Below are positions 8,894 through 17,989 of a DNA stretch of 64,000 bases, one piece after another. The stretch covers positions 744,001-808,000 of the forward strand of contig NZ_CP070973.1 in NCBI RefSeq assembly GCF_017086405.1, written 5' to 3'. A program made the translations under genes and the position numbers. The notes under the pieces are model-generated. The model searched no databases, was not told where the DNA came from, and saw nothing but the letters and a program-made list of their open reading frames with translations. Each line of letters begins with the position of its first letter. Positions within the stretch are counted from its first letter, which is position 1. Source of the DNA: Mycobacterium gordonae. Its GTDB lineage: Bacteria; Actinomycetota; Actinomycetes; Mycobacteriales; Mycobacteriaceae.

Positions 8894-11800
8894 CTAGTCG
8901 ATCGGGAAGTTGCCTGCCGATACGCGGCCCGCGGGCGCCTGCCCCGGTGCGTAGTGATGCATGCTGACGCGCGGGCCGCGCTGGGCGGCCGGGACGGTTC
9001 CGACCTGCAGTTGCAGGATGCGGCCGCCGATCTGCAGGTAGGTTCCGGGCCGCCAGGCTGCCCGCTCCCACGGGGCGATCCGGGTCCACCCGTAATCGCC
9101 CGGCGCACACACGAAGGCGCCGTTGGTGGAGCCGCGGTCGACGATGATCACGGTGCCGTCGACGTTGCGAACCTCCACGTGGGCCCGGGACAGTAATCCC
9201 GCGGGATCGTCGATGCTGACGGGGCGAAGTCCGTATCGGACGGCATCCGATCCGTGCGGGTCCCGGCCGATGACGCAGTCGCGGTCGATCTCGAAGCGGG
9301 AGCCGTCTTCGAGTACCACCCACCGCTTGGGCTGCGGTGACGCAACGGACGCCGCGCAGCGGCGCGGGGCCCGCGCCGAGCGTAGGACGGCGCCGTCGCC
9401 GGGCACGATGCCGCCGGTCAGCCGGTAGACGCCGTTCGGCACGACCGCGGCCCGGGCCCGCTGATCCAATTCGTCGACCGCGATGACCGCCGCCACCGCC
9501 GGCATCGGAACGGAGTAGTGCACCAAGCGGCCGCGGCCGTGCAGCGGCGTCCGATCGGCGCCCTCGTCGAGCGCGACCGTCACGCTGCCGCACAGCAGGA
9601 TCTCCAGGCCGGCCGGGGTAGGCGTGACGATGGCGACGTCGACCAGCGTGTGGGTCCAGGGCTGACGAGACAGCTTGGCGAAGGCGTTGACCAGTTTCGG
9701 CGGGTCGGTTCGCCGGACCATCTCGGACAGGGCCGCCAGCTGCTGCGTGGCGACGGAGTGCTCGGACAGCGTCGTGCGCTCGCGGTGGGCCACCACGATG
9801 ACGGTGCCGTTGACGTTGGCCACCAGGTGTGTACCGGGGATGATCTCGACGTCGGTCGACGGCAGGGTCGACGGCAGGGCCGCGACGTGTTCCTGGGCCG
9901 CGCGCAGCGCGGCTGCCACCGCGATGTCTTCGGCGGGCGCAGCGGCGGCGGCTTCCGGCGCCGGTAGTGGTGTCTGCTCCTCCGCCGCGGTCTCGCTGAT
10001 GCCGATGCGGGAGTGCAACCAACGCAACGGCTTTGGCGCCCACCAGTTCAGGTCCCCGGCTACCCGCAGAAACGCCGGCACCACGACGCCGCGGATGATC
10101 GTCGCGTCGATCACGACGGCCAGCGCCGTGCCGATGCCGAACATCTTCATGAACGACAGCCCGTTGGCGAACGAGATCAGCGTGATCGTCAGCAGCAGCG
10201 CGGCGCTGGTCACGATCCGTCCCACCCGGCCCAACCCGATGACGGTGGACGCGTCGTTGGACAACCCGGAGTCGCGGGCTTCCTTGATCCGGCTGAGCAG
10301 GAAGATTTCGTAGTCGACGGACAGGCTGAACGCGATGGCGCAGAGCAGGACAACCATGGACGGGTTCAGCGGCGCGGGGGTGAATCCGAGCAGCCCTGCC
10401 AGATGGCCGTCCTGGAAAATCCAGACCAGCAAGCCCAGGACCGCGCTGAGCACCAGCAGATTCAGCAGCAGCGCCTTGACCGGCACTACGACGCTGCCGG
10501 TGAACAGGAACAGCAGGACGAAGGTGGCGATTGCGATCAGGCCGATGGCCAGCGGGAGCCGATCGGCGATCGCGGCGCGGCTGTCGATCAGCGTGGCCGT
10601 CGGACCACCCACCTCCACCTGATGGCCGCTGATCTTCGCGCGGATATCCCGGACCAGGTGCTGAGCCTGGTCCGAGTCCGCCTGCACCGACAGGTAGACG
10701 AACGCATACCCGGCCCCTGACGCCGCCGGCACCGGACCGGCCGGCTGCCCGTGCTCGAAGCGGCCGACGGGGCCGTTGACCAGGACGACACCGTCCATGC
10801 CCGACACTTCTGCGGCCAGCTTGGCGAGCACGCCGGCGTCGTTGCGGGTGACCAGCGTGATTGCCTGGGAGGGGTCCAGCTGGAAGTCGTGCTGTAGCGA
10901 CTCGGCCACCAGGCGTGCGCTGGAATCCGTCGGCAGCGCGCGTTCATCGGGGGTGGCGTACTGGGCGTGCAGGAACGGAATGCCCAGGCCCAACAGCACC
11001 GCCACCACGGGCAGCGCGTACAGCAGCGGCCGGCGGGTGACCACCTCGGCGAACTTTCGCCAGAACAGGGAATCCGCCGACAGCGGCACCTTGCGCCGGA
11101 TGATCGCTAGCGAGTCGACGCGCTTGCCCAGCAGTACCAGCAGCGCGGGCAGCACCACGATCGCGCTGAATGCCGAGAGCAGCACGGTGGCGGTGGCCGC
11201 CATCCCGACCGAACGCAGGAAGTAGGTGGGGAACACCAGCAGGCTGGTCATGGCCAGCGTGACCGTTGCCGCGCTGAACAGGATGGTTCGTCCCGCGGTC
11301 GTGACGGTGGTTATGACGGCCTGGTGGTGGACCTTCCCGTTGGCGCATTCCTCGCGGAAACGGGACACCATCAGCAAACCGAAGTCGATCGACAGCCCCA
11401 GGCCGAACGCCGTCGTGACCGTCAGGGCATGCACGGACACGTCGGTGATCGTCGTCATCAGCAGCAACACCGTCAGGGTGGAGACGATCGAGACGACCCC
11501 GACCACCACCGGCAGCGCCGCGGCGATGAGACCGCCGAACACGACCACCAGCACGGCCAGTGAAACCGGCACCGCGATGCTCTCGCTCGTCTTGAGGTCG
11601 TGTTTGACCTTGTCCCGGATCTCCTGCTGCACGCCGAGGGATCCGCCGGCCCGTACGGTGACGTTCGGGTCGGTGGGCAGGTTGGCGATGATCCGCTTGG
11701 CCGTCTCGGCGGCCTCGTCCGCCGTCCCGCCGACGTGCACCAGGATCAGGCCCGACCGACCGTCCTTGCTGCGCAGATCACCGGCGCCCTCATCGCCGAA

Positions 11801-12115
11801 GGCCCTGGTGACCTTGGCGTTGGGCTCGGCCGCGATAAGCCGAAGCACCCGGTCGCGCACCGGGGCGACGTCGGGTGCCTCGACCGTGCCCTCGCGGGGG
11901 AGTAGCTGAATCACCAGGTTCGAGGTGGTGCCGAAATGCTGGCCTAGGAACTCCTCGGCCTGGGACGACTCCGCGGCCGGGTCGGTGTTTCCGCCGGTAC
12001 CCAGCTTGTCGGACACCGAGCCGCCGAGGACCACGCTGATGCCGAGCAGCACCAGGACCGCCGCGAGCACCGCCTTGGGCCGCCACACGGTGAAGATGGC
12101 CAAGTGCCTCAACAT
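8894..12115 (-). CDS. MMPL/RND-family transporter with C-terminal FHA domain
   Basis: 1073 residues. Residues 1-690 are a typical MmpL: first membrane helix after WRPKAVLAAVLVLL, two large periplasmic loops, SIDFGLLMVSRFREE and SVDYEIFLLSRIKEA in the two helix bundles. Instead of ending there, the protein has an unassigned cytoplasmic module of about 230 residues (from AEDIAVAAALRAAQEHVAA) and then an FHA domain from about residue 932: IGRDPHG, LLSRAHVEVRN, RGSTNGAFV. FHA domains bind phosphothreonine, so transport could be tied to Ser/Thr kinase signalling. Substrate unknown; the neighbouring mycolate-modifying gene hints at lipid export (inference). Confidence 0.9.
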   Translation of the reverse strand: MLRHLAIFTVWRPKAVLAAVLVLLGISVVLGGSVSDKLGTGGNTDPAAESSQAEEFLGQHFGTTSNLVIQLLPREGTVEAPDVAPVRDRVLRLIAAEPNAKVTRAFGDEGAGDLRSKDGRSGLILVHVGGTADEAAETAKRIIANLPTDPNVTVRAGGSLGVQQEIRDKVKHDLKTSESIAVPVSLAVLVVVFGGLIAAALPVVVGVVSIVSTLTVLLLMTTITDVSVHALTVTTAFGLGLSIDFGLLMVSRFREECANGKVHHQAVITTVTTAGRTILFSAATVTLAMTSLLVFPTYFLRSVGMAATATVLLSAFSAIVVLPALLVLLGKRVDSLAIIRRKVPLSADSLFWRKFAEVVTRRPLLYALPVVAVLLGLGIPFLHAQYATPDERALPTDSSARLVAESLQHDFQLDPSQAITLVTRNDAGVLAKLAAEVSGMDGVVLVNGPVGRFEHGQPAGPVPAASGAGYAFVYLSVQADSDQAQHLVRDIRAKISGHQVEVGGPTATLIDSRAAIADRLPLAIGLIAIATFVLLFLFTGSVVVPVKALLLNLLVLSAVLGLLVWIFQDGHLAGLLGFTPAPLNPSMVVLLCAIAFSLSVDYEIFLLSRIKEARDSGLSNDASTVIGLGRVGRIVTSAALLLTITLISFANGLSFMKMFGIGTALAVVIDATIIRGVVVPAFLRVAGDLNWWAPKPLRWLHSRIGISETAAEEQTPLPAPEAAAAAPAEDIAVAAALRAAQEHVAALPSTLPSTDVEIIPGTHLVANVNGTVIVVAHRERTTLSEHSVATQQLAALSEMVRRTDPPKLVNAFAKLSRQPWTHTLVDVAIVTPTPAGLEILLCGSVTVALDEGADRTPLHGRGRLVHYSVPMPAVAAVIAVDELDQRARAAVVPNGVYRLTGGIVPGDGAVLRSARAPRRCAASVASPQPKRWVVLEDGSRFEIDRDCVIGRDPHGSDAVRYGLRPVSIDDPAGLLSRAHVEVRNVDGTVIIVDRGSTNGAFVCAPGDYGWTRIAPWERAAWRPGTYLQIGGRILQLQVGTVPAAQRGPRVSMHHYAPGQAPAGRVSAGNFPID

Positions 12116-12197
12116 GTGGTTCGCCTTTTCCCCGAGACTGTGGTGATCTCAGGAGTCTGTGGCGCCGGTCTTGGGGCTTTCTAAAGGCTTCCTGGGT

Positions 12198-12612
12198 TCA
12201 GTTGCGTGGTTCGACGCCCAGCCACAGGCGCACGAGGCACCGACGTCGTTCAGCCTCGGGCGCGTCGTCGAAGGCGCGCCGGTTGTGCAAAGTCGCGTGG
12301 TTGTCCGCGAAGAACACGTCTCCCGGATCGAGGGTGAATTCGGCGTGGTTGGCCGGGTCATTCAGGGTCCGGTCCAAAGCGTCGAGTGCCTGGCGCTGCC
12401 GGTCGCTCAGGGGTTGACCGCTGCGGTAGTGGCCCAGCTCGATGTGTGGGCGGTTGTACCGGATGCGGACACCGTCGCCGGGTTCGGTGAAGATCACCCG
12501 TAGGTGAAGGGGATTTCACCCGGCTGGGTCTCGTGCGAGCGGTCGAGCAGAACCGTCGGTAAAGTTCCTCGGCCAGTTCCGCCCGCTCCGCGTGCCACCC
12601 GTTGCGGTGCCG
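12198..12612 (-). pseudogene. TauD/TfdA-type dioxygenase relic
   Basis: Only the C-terminal part of an Fe(II)/2-oxoglutarate dioxygenase is left. Reading on the minus strand from about 12612, AERAELAEELYRRF is in one frame, DRSHETQPGEIPFTYG in a second, and IFTEPGDGVRIRYNRPHIE through the metal-ligand region GDVFFADNHATLHNRRAF to the stop in a third. The second shift is a single missing base at the GGG/TGATC junction near 12497. The N-terminal half, with the HxD metal motif, is absent. It abuts the 3' end of the AbrB-type gene. Confidence 0.6.
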
Positions 12613-12629
12613 GCGGGCGGCGGGCCGGC

Positions 12630-13655
12630 TCAGGCGGCGACGGGAACCAGCTCCGGGCGCACCGGGGCCGCCGGTGCGCTCTGCGGCGTGAATCGGATGA
12701 ACATCCGCGCCACGAGCGGTGCGGCGACCAGCATCAGCACCACCCGAATCACTTGGGATGCCATCACGAACGTCACGTTGGAGCCCGACCCCGCGGCGGT
12801 GCCGAGCACCGCGTAGACCCCCCCGGGGCTGGTAGCTAGGTACCCGTCGAGCATGCTCAGTCCGGCGGTGTGAGCCAACACCACGCCCAGCCCGGCCGCG
12901 GCGACGTTCAGCACCATGATCAACGCGAAGGCGCCCGGCAGGATCCGGCGGATCGCGCGCAGTGACTCGCGGTCCAAAGCCATCACGGTCTGCAGGACGA
13001 TCAGCACGATGCCGGCCTGGAACAGAAGCATCGGAACGGCGAATCCGTCGACCAGGCCGGAGAATTCCAGGCCCACGGTGATCACCATCGGGCCGATCAG
13101 TCCGCCGCCCGGCAGGCGCACCCGGCGTCCGGCCACCGCGCCCACTACCACGATCGCCGCGATCAGTGGAAGCGTGACATACCAAGGCAGCGAAGCCCTT
13201 TCGCTGACGTGAGCACCCTGGGCGGGGTTGCTGTGATAGAACGCGGTGGCGACGACGGGCATGGCGGCTGTGATCAGTGCGACGCGCAGGTACTGCACCG
13301 CAGCCACGACGCGGTCGTCACCGCCGAGTTCGCGGGCGATCGCGACCAGGCCGGCCGAGCCGCCGGCCACCAGCGCCAGGCCGCCGGTCAGTGGCGTGAC
13401 GTCGCGGTGCAGGCCGAGCAGCGCGCCGCCCGCGACGCTGAGCACGAGAGTGCTGACGGCGACCGCGATTACGACCGGCCAGTGTGAGCCCAGCGCAGCG
13501 AACGATATGTCGCGCACCATGAGCCCGGTGTACACGCCGAGGACACCTTGAGCGGCCAGGCCGATCCCGGGTACGGCCTTGGGCGCATACCGCGCCATCG
13601 ACCAGGCGAAGGCTCCGCAGCCAACGGCCACGACGAGAAGGTCAATCGGATTCAT
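12630..13655 (-). CDS. AbrB-duplication-type integral membrane protein
   Basis: 341 residues with about ten hydrophobic helices arranged as two similar halves. Each half carries a glycine-rich loop: GGSAGLVAIARELGGDDRVV in the first and TSPGGVYAVLGTAAGSGSN in the second, as in the membrane AbrB family (sometimes called ammonia monooxygenase-like, a misleading name). Probably a transporter; substrate unknown. It is the only complete gene between the TauD relic and the S9 peptidase and may be a single transcription unit. Confidence 0.72.
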   Translation of the reverse strand: MNPIDLLVVAVGCGAFAWSMARYAPKAVPGIGLAAQGVLGVYTGLMVRDISFAALGSHWPVVIAVAVSTLVLSVAGGALLGLHRDVTPLTGGLALVAGGSAGLVAIARELGGDDRVVAAVQYLRVALITAAMPVVATAFYHSNPAQGAHVSERASLPWYVTLPLIAAIVVVGAVAGRRVRLPGGGLIGPMVITVGLEFSGLVDGFAVPMLLFQAGIVLIVLQTVMALDRESLRAIRRILPGAFALIMVLNVAAAGLGVVLAHTAGLSMLDGYLATSPGGVYAVLGTAAGSGSNVTFVMASQVIRVVLMLVAAPLVARMFIRFTPQSAPAAPVRPELVPVAA

Positions 13656-13788
13656 GGTGCAGAGGGTTCAGCAGGTGCCTTGGCGGATTCTTGAAACGCA
13701 GGACACGGCGTCGATCAAGGGCGTATCTGGTGCGCTTCGCGACCGCTGGCTCGAGCCGCGAGGAACTTCGCAGAGTTGTTGCCGCCTG

Positions 13789-15669
13789 TCAGCTCCGACC
13801 GCCCAGGTGCTGGTCGAGGAACCGGTCGACGGCGTTGTAGAAGTCAATGACGTTCTCGGGGTTGAGGAAACCGTGGCCCTCGTCTTCCTTGACCAGGTAC
13901 TGCACCTCTACCCCGCGGGTGCGTAGTGCCTCCACCAGATTGTCGGACTCGGCCTGCACGACGCGAACGTCATTGGCGCCCTGCGCAACCAGCAGTGGCG
14001 TCCGAATTCGTTCCACCTTGGTGATCGGGGAGCGCTCCAGCATGTCTGCCTCCTGCGCCGGATCTTCCGGATTGCCGACGAACAGGTGCCAGTTGTTGGC
14101 GAGGTGGGGTCGCGCCGCCGCCGGGAGTGTGCGCATGAAGTTGGGCAGGCTGGAGATACCGACATAGTCGATGGCCGCCGCGAAGACATCCGGGGTGAAG
14201 GTGACGCCGACCAGTGCGGCGTATCCGCCGTAGGAGCCGCCGAAGATTGCGACCCGCGCGGGGTCCGCGTAACCCTGTTCGACGGCCCAGTTCACGGCAT
14301 CGATCAGGTCGTCGTGCATCTTGCCCGCGAACTCCCCGACCGCGGCCTTGACGAATGCCTTGCCGAATCCCGTTGACCCGCGGAAGTTGACTTGCAGCAC
14401 CGCATATCCGCGATTGGCGAAGAGTTGCGCCTCCGGGTCGAACCTCCACCAGTCTCTGGCCCACGGTCCGCCGTGGACGAGCAGCACCAAGGGGAGGCCC
14501 TTCGGTTGCACTCCGACGGGCAGGGTCAGATAGGAAGGCAGGTCCAGTCCGTCGCGGGACGGGATCGTCACGGGTGTCATCGGCGCCAACTGCTCGGGAT
14601 CGAGGTGCGGGAAGGGCCGGAACAGCAGCCTGCTTCCGCCGGTGGTGTGGTCATAGAGGTAGGTGCGTCCGGCGTCCCGGTCGTGGTTGAAGCTGACGAT
14701 CCACCGTTGGCCGCGTTCATCGGAGGACAACGCCCCGACCTCGCCGTCGGACAACTTCTGCAGGTTCGTCAAGATGTCGGCGAACACCGGGTCGAGCGGC
14801 CGGATGACCTGTCGCGCTCCCAGATACCGGACCCCGAGCAGTTCACCGGTGCGCCGGTGTTGAATCAAGGGTTGCGGCACGAGAGGCATGACCAGGCCTC
14901 TGGGATCCAGGTCGAATGTGGGGTGGCTGTCGACGGCGGTCTCCGTGCCGGTGGCCACGTCCAGCCGGACCAGCCGGGTACGGTCGGTGCCTTCGTTGGA
15001 GCCGATCCAGATTCCCGTTCCATCGGGGGTGACGACCATCGGGAAGACGCCCAGGGTGTAGTCGGCGCCGTCGTAGGTGGCGATCAGTCGCAGCGACGCC
15101 GATACGGCGTCCCATCGGTGCACTTCGACATCGCCGGCGGCGGTCAGCGACATCGCGAACAGGTCACCGTTGCGGCTGCTGAGCCATCCCGCGACCTGCC
15201 CGGGATTCTCGGCGAGCATGGTGAGTTCGCCTGTGGCGATGTCCAGTTCGTAGACGTCCAGCAGCGCGACGTTGCGTTTGTTGAGGTGCACGATGGCCTT
15301 GCCGGACAGACCGCCGGGCATCTCGAGGATCGCCTTGGTGCCATCGAAGGGGGTGAGGTCGACGGCGGAGGCGTCGGGCTCCTCCAGGTCGACCCGGAAG
15401 ATGTGCCAATTCTCGTCGCCGCCACGGTCCTGCAGATACAGCAGCCAGCGTGGGTTGTCGGTCCATTCGTAGCTCAGCACCGAACGGGTTTCGTCGGCGG
15501 TGACGCAGCGCGCCGGCTCGTTGTCGTCCAGCGGTTGCACCCATACATTCAGGCGGTTGCGCCACGGGGCGAGGTAGGCCACCCGGGTTCCGTCGGGTGA
15601 GATCGCCGCTCCGGCGCGCACGGGTGGGCGAAAGAAGTCTTCGACGGAGATGGGGTCGGGCAGTGCCAT
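13789..15669 (-). CDS. Prolyl oligopeptidase family (S9) serine peptidase
   Basis: 626 residues starting MALPDPISVEDFF at the ATG at 15667-15669. The N-terminal half is a WD/PD40-like beta-propeller (AAISPDGTRVAYLAP near residue 20). The C-terminal alpha/beta hydrolase domain begins around VLLVHGGPWARDWW and carries nucleophile FGGSYGGYAAL, acid GANDVRVV and catalytic His in EDEGHGF. It should cleave short peptides or acyl-peptides; no signal peptide is seen, so it acts in the cytoplasm. It sits 38 bp downstream of a TetR gene on the same strand and is probably under the same twin operators. Confidence 0.88.
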   Translation of the reverse strand: MALPDPISVEDFFRPPVRAGAAISPDGTRVAYLAPWRNRLNVWVQPLDDNEPARCVTADETRSVLSYEWTDNPRWLLYLQDRGGDENWHIFRVDLEEPDASAVDLTPFDGTKAILEMPGGLSGKAIVHLNKRNVALLDVYELDIATGELTMLAENPGQVAGWLSSRNGDLFAMSLTAAGDVEVHRWDAVSASLRLIATYDGADYTLGVFPMVVTPDGTGIWIGSNEGTDRTRLVRLDVATGTETAVDSHPTFDLDPRGLVMPLVPQPLIQHRRTGELLGVRYLGARQVIRPLDPVFADILTNLQKLSDGEVGALSSDERGQRWIVSFNHDRDAGRTYLYDHTTGGSRLLFRPFPHLDPEQLAPMTPVTIPSRDGLDLPSYLTLPVGVQPKGLPLVLLVHGGPWARDWWRFDPEAQLFANRGYAVLQVNFRGSTGFGKAFVKAAVGEFAGKMHDDLIDAVNWAVEQGYADPARVAIFGGSYGGYAALVGVTFTPDVFAAAIDYVGISSLPNFMRTLPAAARPHLANNWHLFVGNPEDPAQEADMLERSPITKVERIRTPLLVAQGANDVRVVQAESDNLVEALRTRGVEVQYLVKEDEGHGFLNPENVIDFYNAVDRFLDQHLGGRS

Positions 15670-15707
15670 GCGGCGATTCCTTTGGTTGTCTTGCAGGGAG
15701 TTTCGGG

Positions 15708-16316
15708 CTAGTCGGGCATCGGTCCGCCGATGCGTCCGTTGGTCGCGTCGAGAATCGCTCGGTCGATCAGGGCGAGCGTCTGCTGGGGGCTGACCTTTTC
15801 GCCGTGTGTGACGACCGCGGTGCTGACGTCCTCGTCGATCACCCGCAACGCACCGGTCACCGCCGCTGCGCACAGCCGGACCGTGAGATCGTCGCGGTGC
15901 AACCGCAGTCGTTTGGCGATAACGGGAATGAAGCCTCGTTCCAGTTCGTCGTGGACCATGAGGTACGCGGTGCGAAGCGCCGGTTCGGACGCCGTCATGC
16001 TGGCAATTCGCATTGCACTGACCTCGTCGGCGATGTCCTGTTCGGTGAACGGGTGTGCAATCGCGTCGGCGGCCATATGTTCGCCCAGCGACAACTCGCG
16101 CGGCCACCGGTCCAGGACCGCGATGAATCGGTGTGTCGACTTGGCGAGTACCGGTTCCACGCAACTTTCTTTCGACCGGAAGTACCTCCAGATCGTCCGA
16201 GTGGAAAGTCCTGCGGCAGCGGCGATGTCGTCGCCGGTCGTTCCTGACACCCCGTGCTGCCAGAACAGTTCACAGGCGTGGCGGGATACCTGCAGCCTGG
16301 CCTCGACGTGCGCCAT
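15708..16316 (-). CDS. TetR-family regulator
   Basis: About 202 residues starting MAHVEARLQVSR. The helix-turn-helix reads GTTGDDIAAAAGLSTRTIWR followed by YFRSKESC, the TetR hallmark. A GTG six codons upstream would lie inside the proximal palindrome, so ATG 16316 is chosen; it leaves both operator copies immediately upstream. The regulator and the following S9 peptidase likely form one autoregulated unit. Ligand unknown. Confidence 0.86.
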   Translation of the reverse strand: MAHVEARLQVSRHACELFWQHGVSGTTGDDIAAAAGLSTRTIWRYFRSKESCVEPVLAKSTHRFIAVLDRWPRELSLGEHMAADAIAHPFTEQDIADEVSAMRIASMTASEPALRTAYLMVHDELERGFIPVIAKRLRLHRDDLTVRLCAAAVTGALRVIDEDVSTAVVTHGEKVSPQQTLALIDRAILDATNGRIGGPMPD

Positions 16317-16328
16317 CTTCTCCACCCC

Positions 16329-16368
16329 TGTCACTTAGTGACACGGCCCAATGTGTCACTAAGTGACA
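16329..16368. promoter_or_regulatory. Twin palindromic operator upstream of TetR
   Basis: Two 15-bp perfect odd palindromes, TGTCACTTAGTGACA at 16329-16343 and TGTCACTAAGTGACA at 16354-16368, are separated by 10 bp. Each half-site is TGTCACT. The pair as a whole is also an inverted repeat, and it lies 13 bp upstream of the TetR ATG. This is strong sequence evidence for a TetR dimer-pair binding site giving autorepression; the binding itself is inferred. Confidence 0.8.
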
Positions 16369-16382
16369 GCGCGCGTCAAGTT

Positions 16383-17144
16383 CTAGTCGTCGTCGAGGTA
16401 CGCGTCGGCCCATGCGCCGATGATTCGGGCAGCGCGACGAGCCTGGCCCCGAGCGGTGAGCAGATGGTCGGAGCCCTCCAGCGAGACGAAGCTGCGGGGG
16501 TGGCGGGCCAGCCGGAATATCTCGGTCGCGTTGCCGATGCCGACCGTGTTGTCGGTTGGTGAATGCAGGATCAGCAGCGGCAACCGTAATCCTGTGATCT
16601 TGTCGTGCAGATGCGCCGCACGGACGTCTTCGACGAAGGCCCGCTTGAGGGTCAAGGTGCGCCCGCCGACCATCCACTCGGCACTGCCCTCGGACAGGCA
16701 ACGGTCAACCACGGCGTCGTAGAGCTTTTCGACGTGGCTCGGATCGATCGGGGCCGCCACGGTGACGACCGAGCGCACTCCCGGCGACCGGCGGGCGGCG
16801 GCGAGTGCGGCCGCGCCGCCCCAGGAGTGCCCGACCAAAATGTCGGCGGGTGTTCCGCGTTCGGCCATGAATTCACATGCCTTGACGATGTCGTTGACCT
16901 TGACGGTGAACGAGCCGTCACCCCAATCTCCTTCGGAGCCACTGAGACCCAGCGCGTCGAAACGCAGCATGCCGATCCCGTCCGCGGCCAGCTGCTTGCA
17001 GATCCGGGCGGCCGCCGGCGACTCTTTGCCCAGAGTGAATCCGTGCGCGAACACTCCCCAACCGCGCACCGCGCCTTCCGGCACGTCGATGATCCCGGCC
17101 AGGTTCGGGCCCGTCGAGCTCTGGAACGTGACGCGTTCGCCCAT
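16383..17144 (-). CDS. Alpha/beta hydrolase (OsmC-associated type esterase/acyltransferase-like)
   Basis: 253 residues. Oxyanion segment VFAHGFTLGKESPAAARIC, nucleophile elbow VGHSWGGAAAL near residue 105, acid near LHSPTDNTVG and His in EGSDHLLTARG complete the triad. The sequence resembles bacterial alpha/beta hydrolases that often sit next to or are fused with OsmC domains, but no OsmC gene is visible here. Substrate unknown. It is divergent from the cutinase gene and its stop lies beyond the TetR operator region. Confidence 0.78.
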   Translation of the reverse strand: MGERVTFQSSTGPNLAGIIDVPEGAVRGWGVFAHGFTLGKESPAAARICKQLAADGIGMLRFDALGLSGSEGDWGDGSFTVKVNDIVKACEFMAERGTPADILVGHSWGGAAALAAARRSPGVRSVVTVAAPIDPSHVEKLYDAVVDRCLSEGSAEWMVGGRTLTLKRAFVEDVRAAHLHDKITGLRLPLLILHSPTDNTVGIGNATEIFRLARHPRSFVSLEGSDHLLTARGQARRAARIIGAWADAYLDDD

Positions 17145-17214
17145 GCTGGAGATCTACCACGGCTTCGGCCCGAACGGGTGGCCGCGTTGTCGGCTCGATC
17201 CGTAGCATCGCTTC

Positions 17215-17853
17215 ATGAGGCTTGTCACAATGACGCCAGGCGCGCAATTTGCGATGGGCCTGGTGAGCGGGGTTCTGCTCGTTTTCGGACTGTCGATCGG
17301 TCCAACGTCGCTGCTCTCGACCGCCGCAGCGGCCTGTCCCGACGCTGAGGTGGTGTTCGCCCGTGGCCGAGAGGAACCACCCGGCGTCGGCGCCGTCGGC
17401 GATGCCCTGGTCAATTCGCTGCGGGGCAAAACCCCGATGTCGATCGGTGTCTACGGGGTCAACTACCCCGCCAACATCAGCACCGGCGGCGGCGCCAACG
17501 ACATGAGCGCCCATGTGCAGTCGATGGCCAGAGACTGCCCGAACACGCGCCTGGTGCTCGGCGGCTACTCGTTGGGCGCCGAGGTGGCCGACCTGGTGAC
17601 TGCGGGTCGCCCGCTTCTCGGGTTCACCAACATCCTGCCGCCGGGTGTCGACCAGCACGTCGCGGCGGTGGCTCTGTTCGGCAACGGCACCCGTGGACTG
17701 TCCCCGGCGTTCGCTGGAAAGACGATCGACCAGTGCGCGCCCGGGGATCCGATCTGTGGCGGGGGCACGAACTGGCCGTCGCATCTGCAGCCGTCGTATA
17801 TCGACTCAGGTCTGGTGGATCAGGCCGCCGGCTTCGTGGCCGGCAAACTGTAG
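17215..17853 (+). CDS. Cutinase-family secreted esterase
   Basis: 212 residues. A signal peptide runs to about residue 40 (hydrophobic VSGVLLVFGLSIG, cleavage near AAAACP). The mature domain has the cutinase pattern: CPDAEVVFARGREEPPGVG, nucleophile GGYSLGAEV and the disulfide/acid region QCAPGDPICGGG, with His in NWPSHLQPSYID. Mycobacterial relatives (Culp proteins) hydrolyse lipid or polysaccharide esters at the cell surface. Divergent from the alpha/beta hydrolase. Confidence 0.88.
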   Translation: MRLVTMTPGAQFAMGLVSGVLLVFGLSIGPTSLLSTAAAACPDAEVVFARGREEPPGVGAVGDALVNSLRGKTPMSIGVYGVNYPANISTGGGANDMSAHVQSMARDCPNTRLVLGGYSLGAEVADLVTAGRPLLGFTNILPPGVDQHVAAVALFGNGTRGLSPAFAGKTIDQCAPGDPICGGGTNWPSHLQPSYIDSGLVDQAAGFVAGKL

Positions 17854-17989
17854 TGCCGGGCGAAATTCTCAGCTAATACCTAAGTATTGAGTACGGCGAC
17901 GAATCCGATGTGGTGATATCTTTGATGCGTGCGCGTCGCGGCTTCGCTAGCGGGACCGGGGCTTGTTAGCTAACGCATTTGGAGAAAAA

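Noticed and set aside
8802..10043. A 413-codon Arg/Gly-rich minus-strand frame
   Set aside because: It overlaps the FHA-MMPL gene in another frame and has no recognisable domain.
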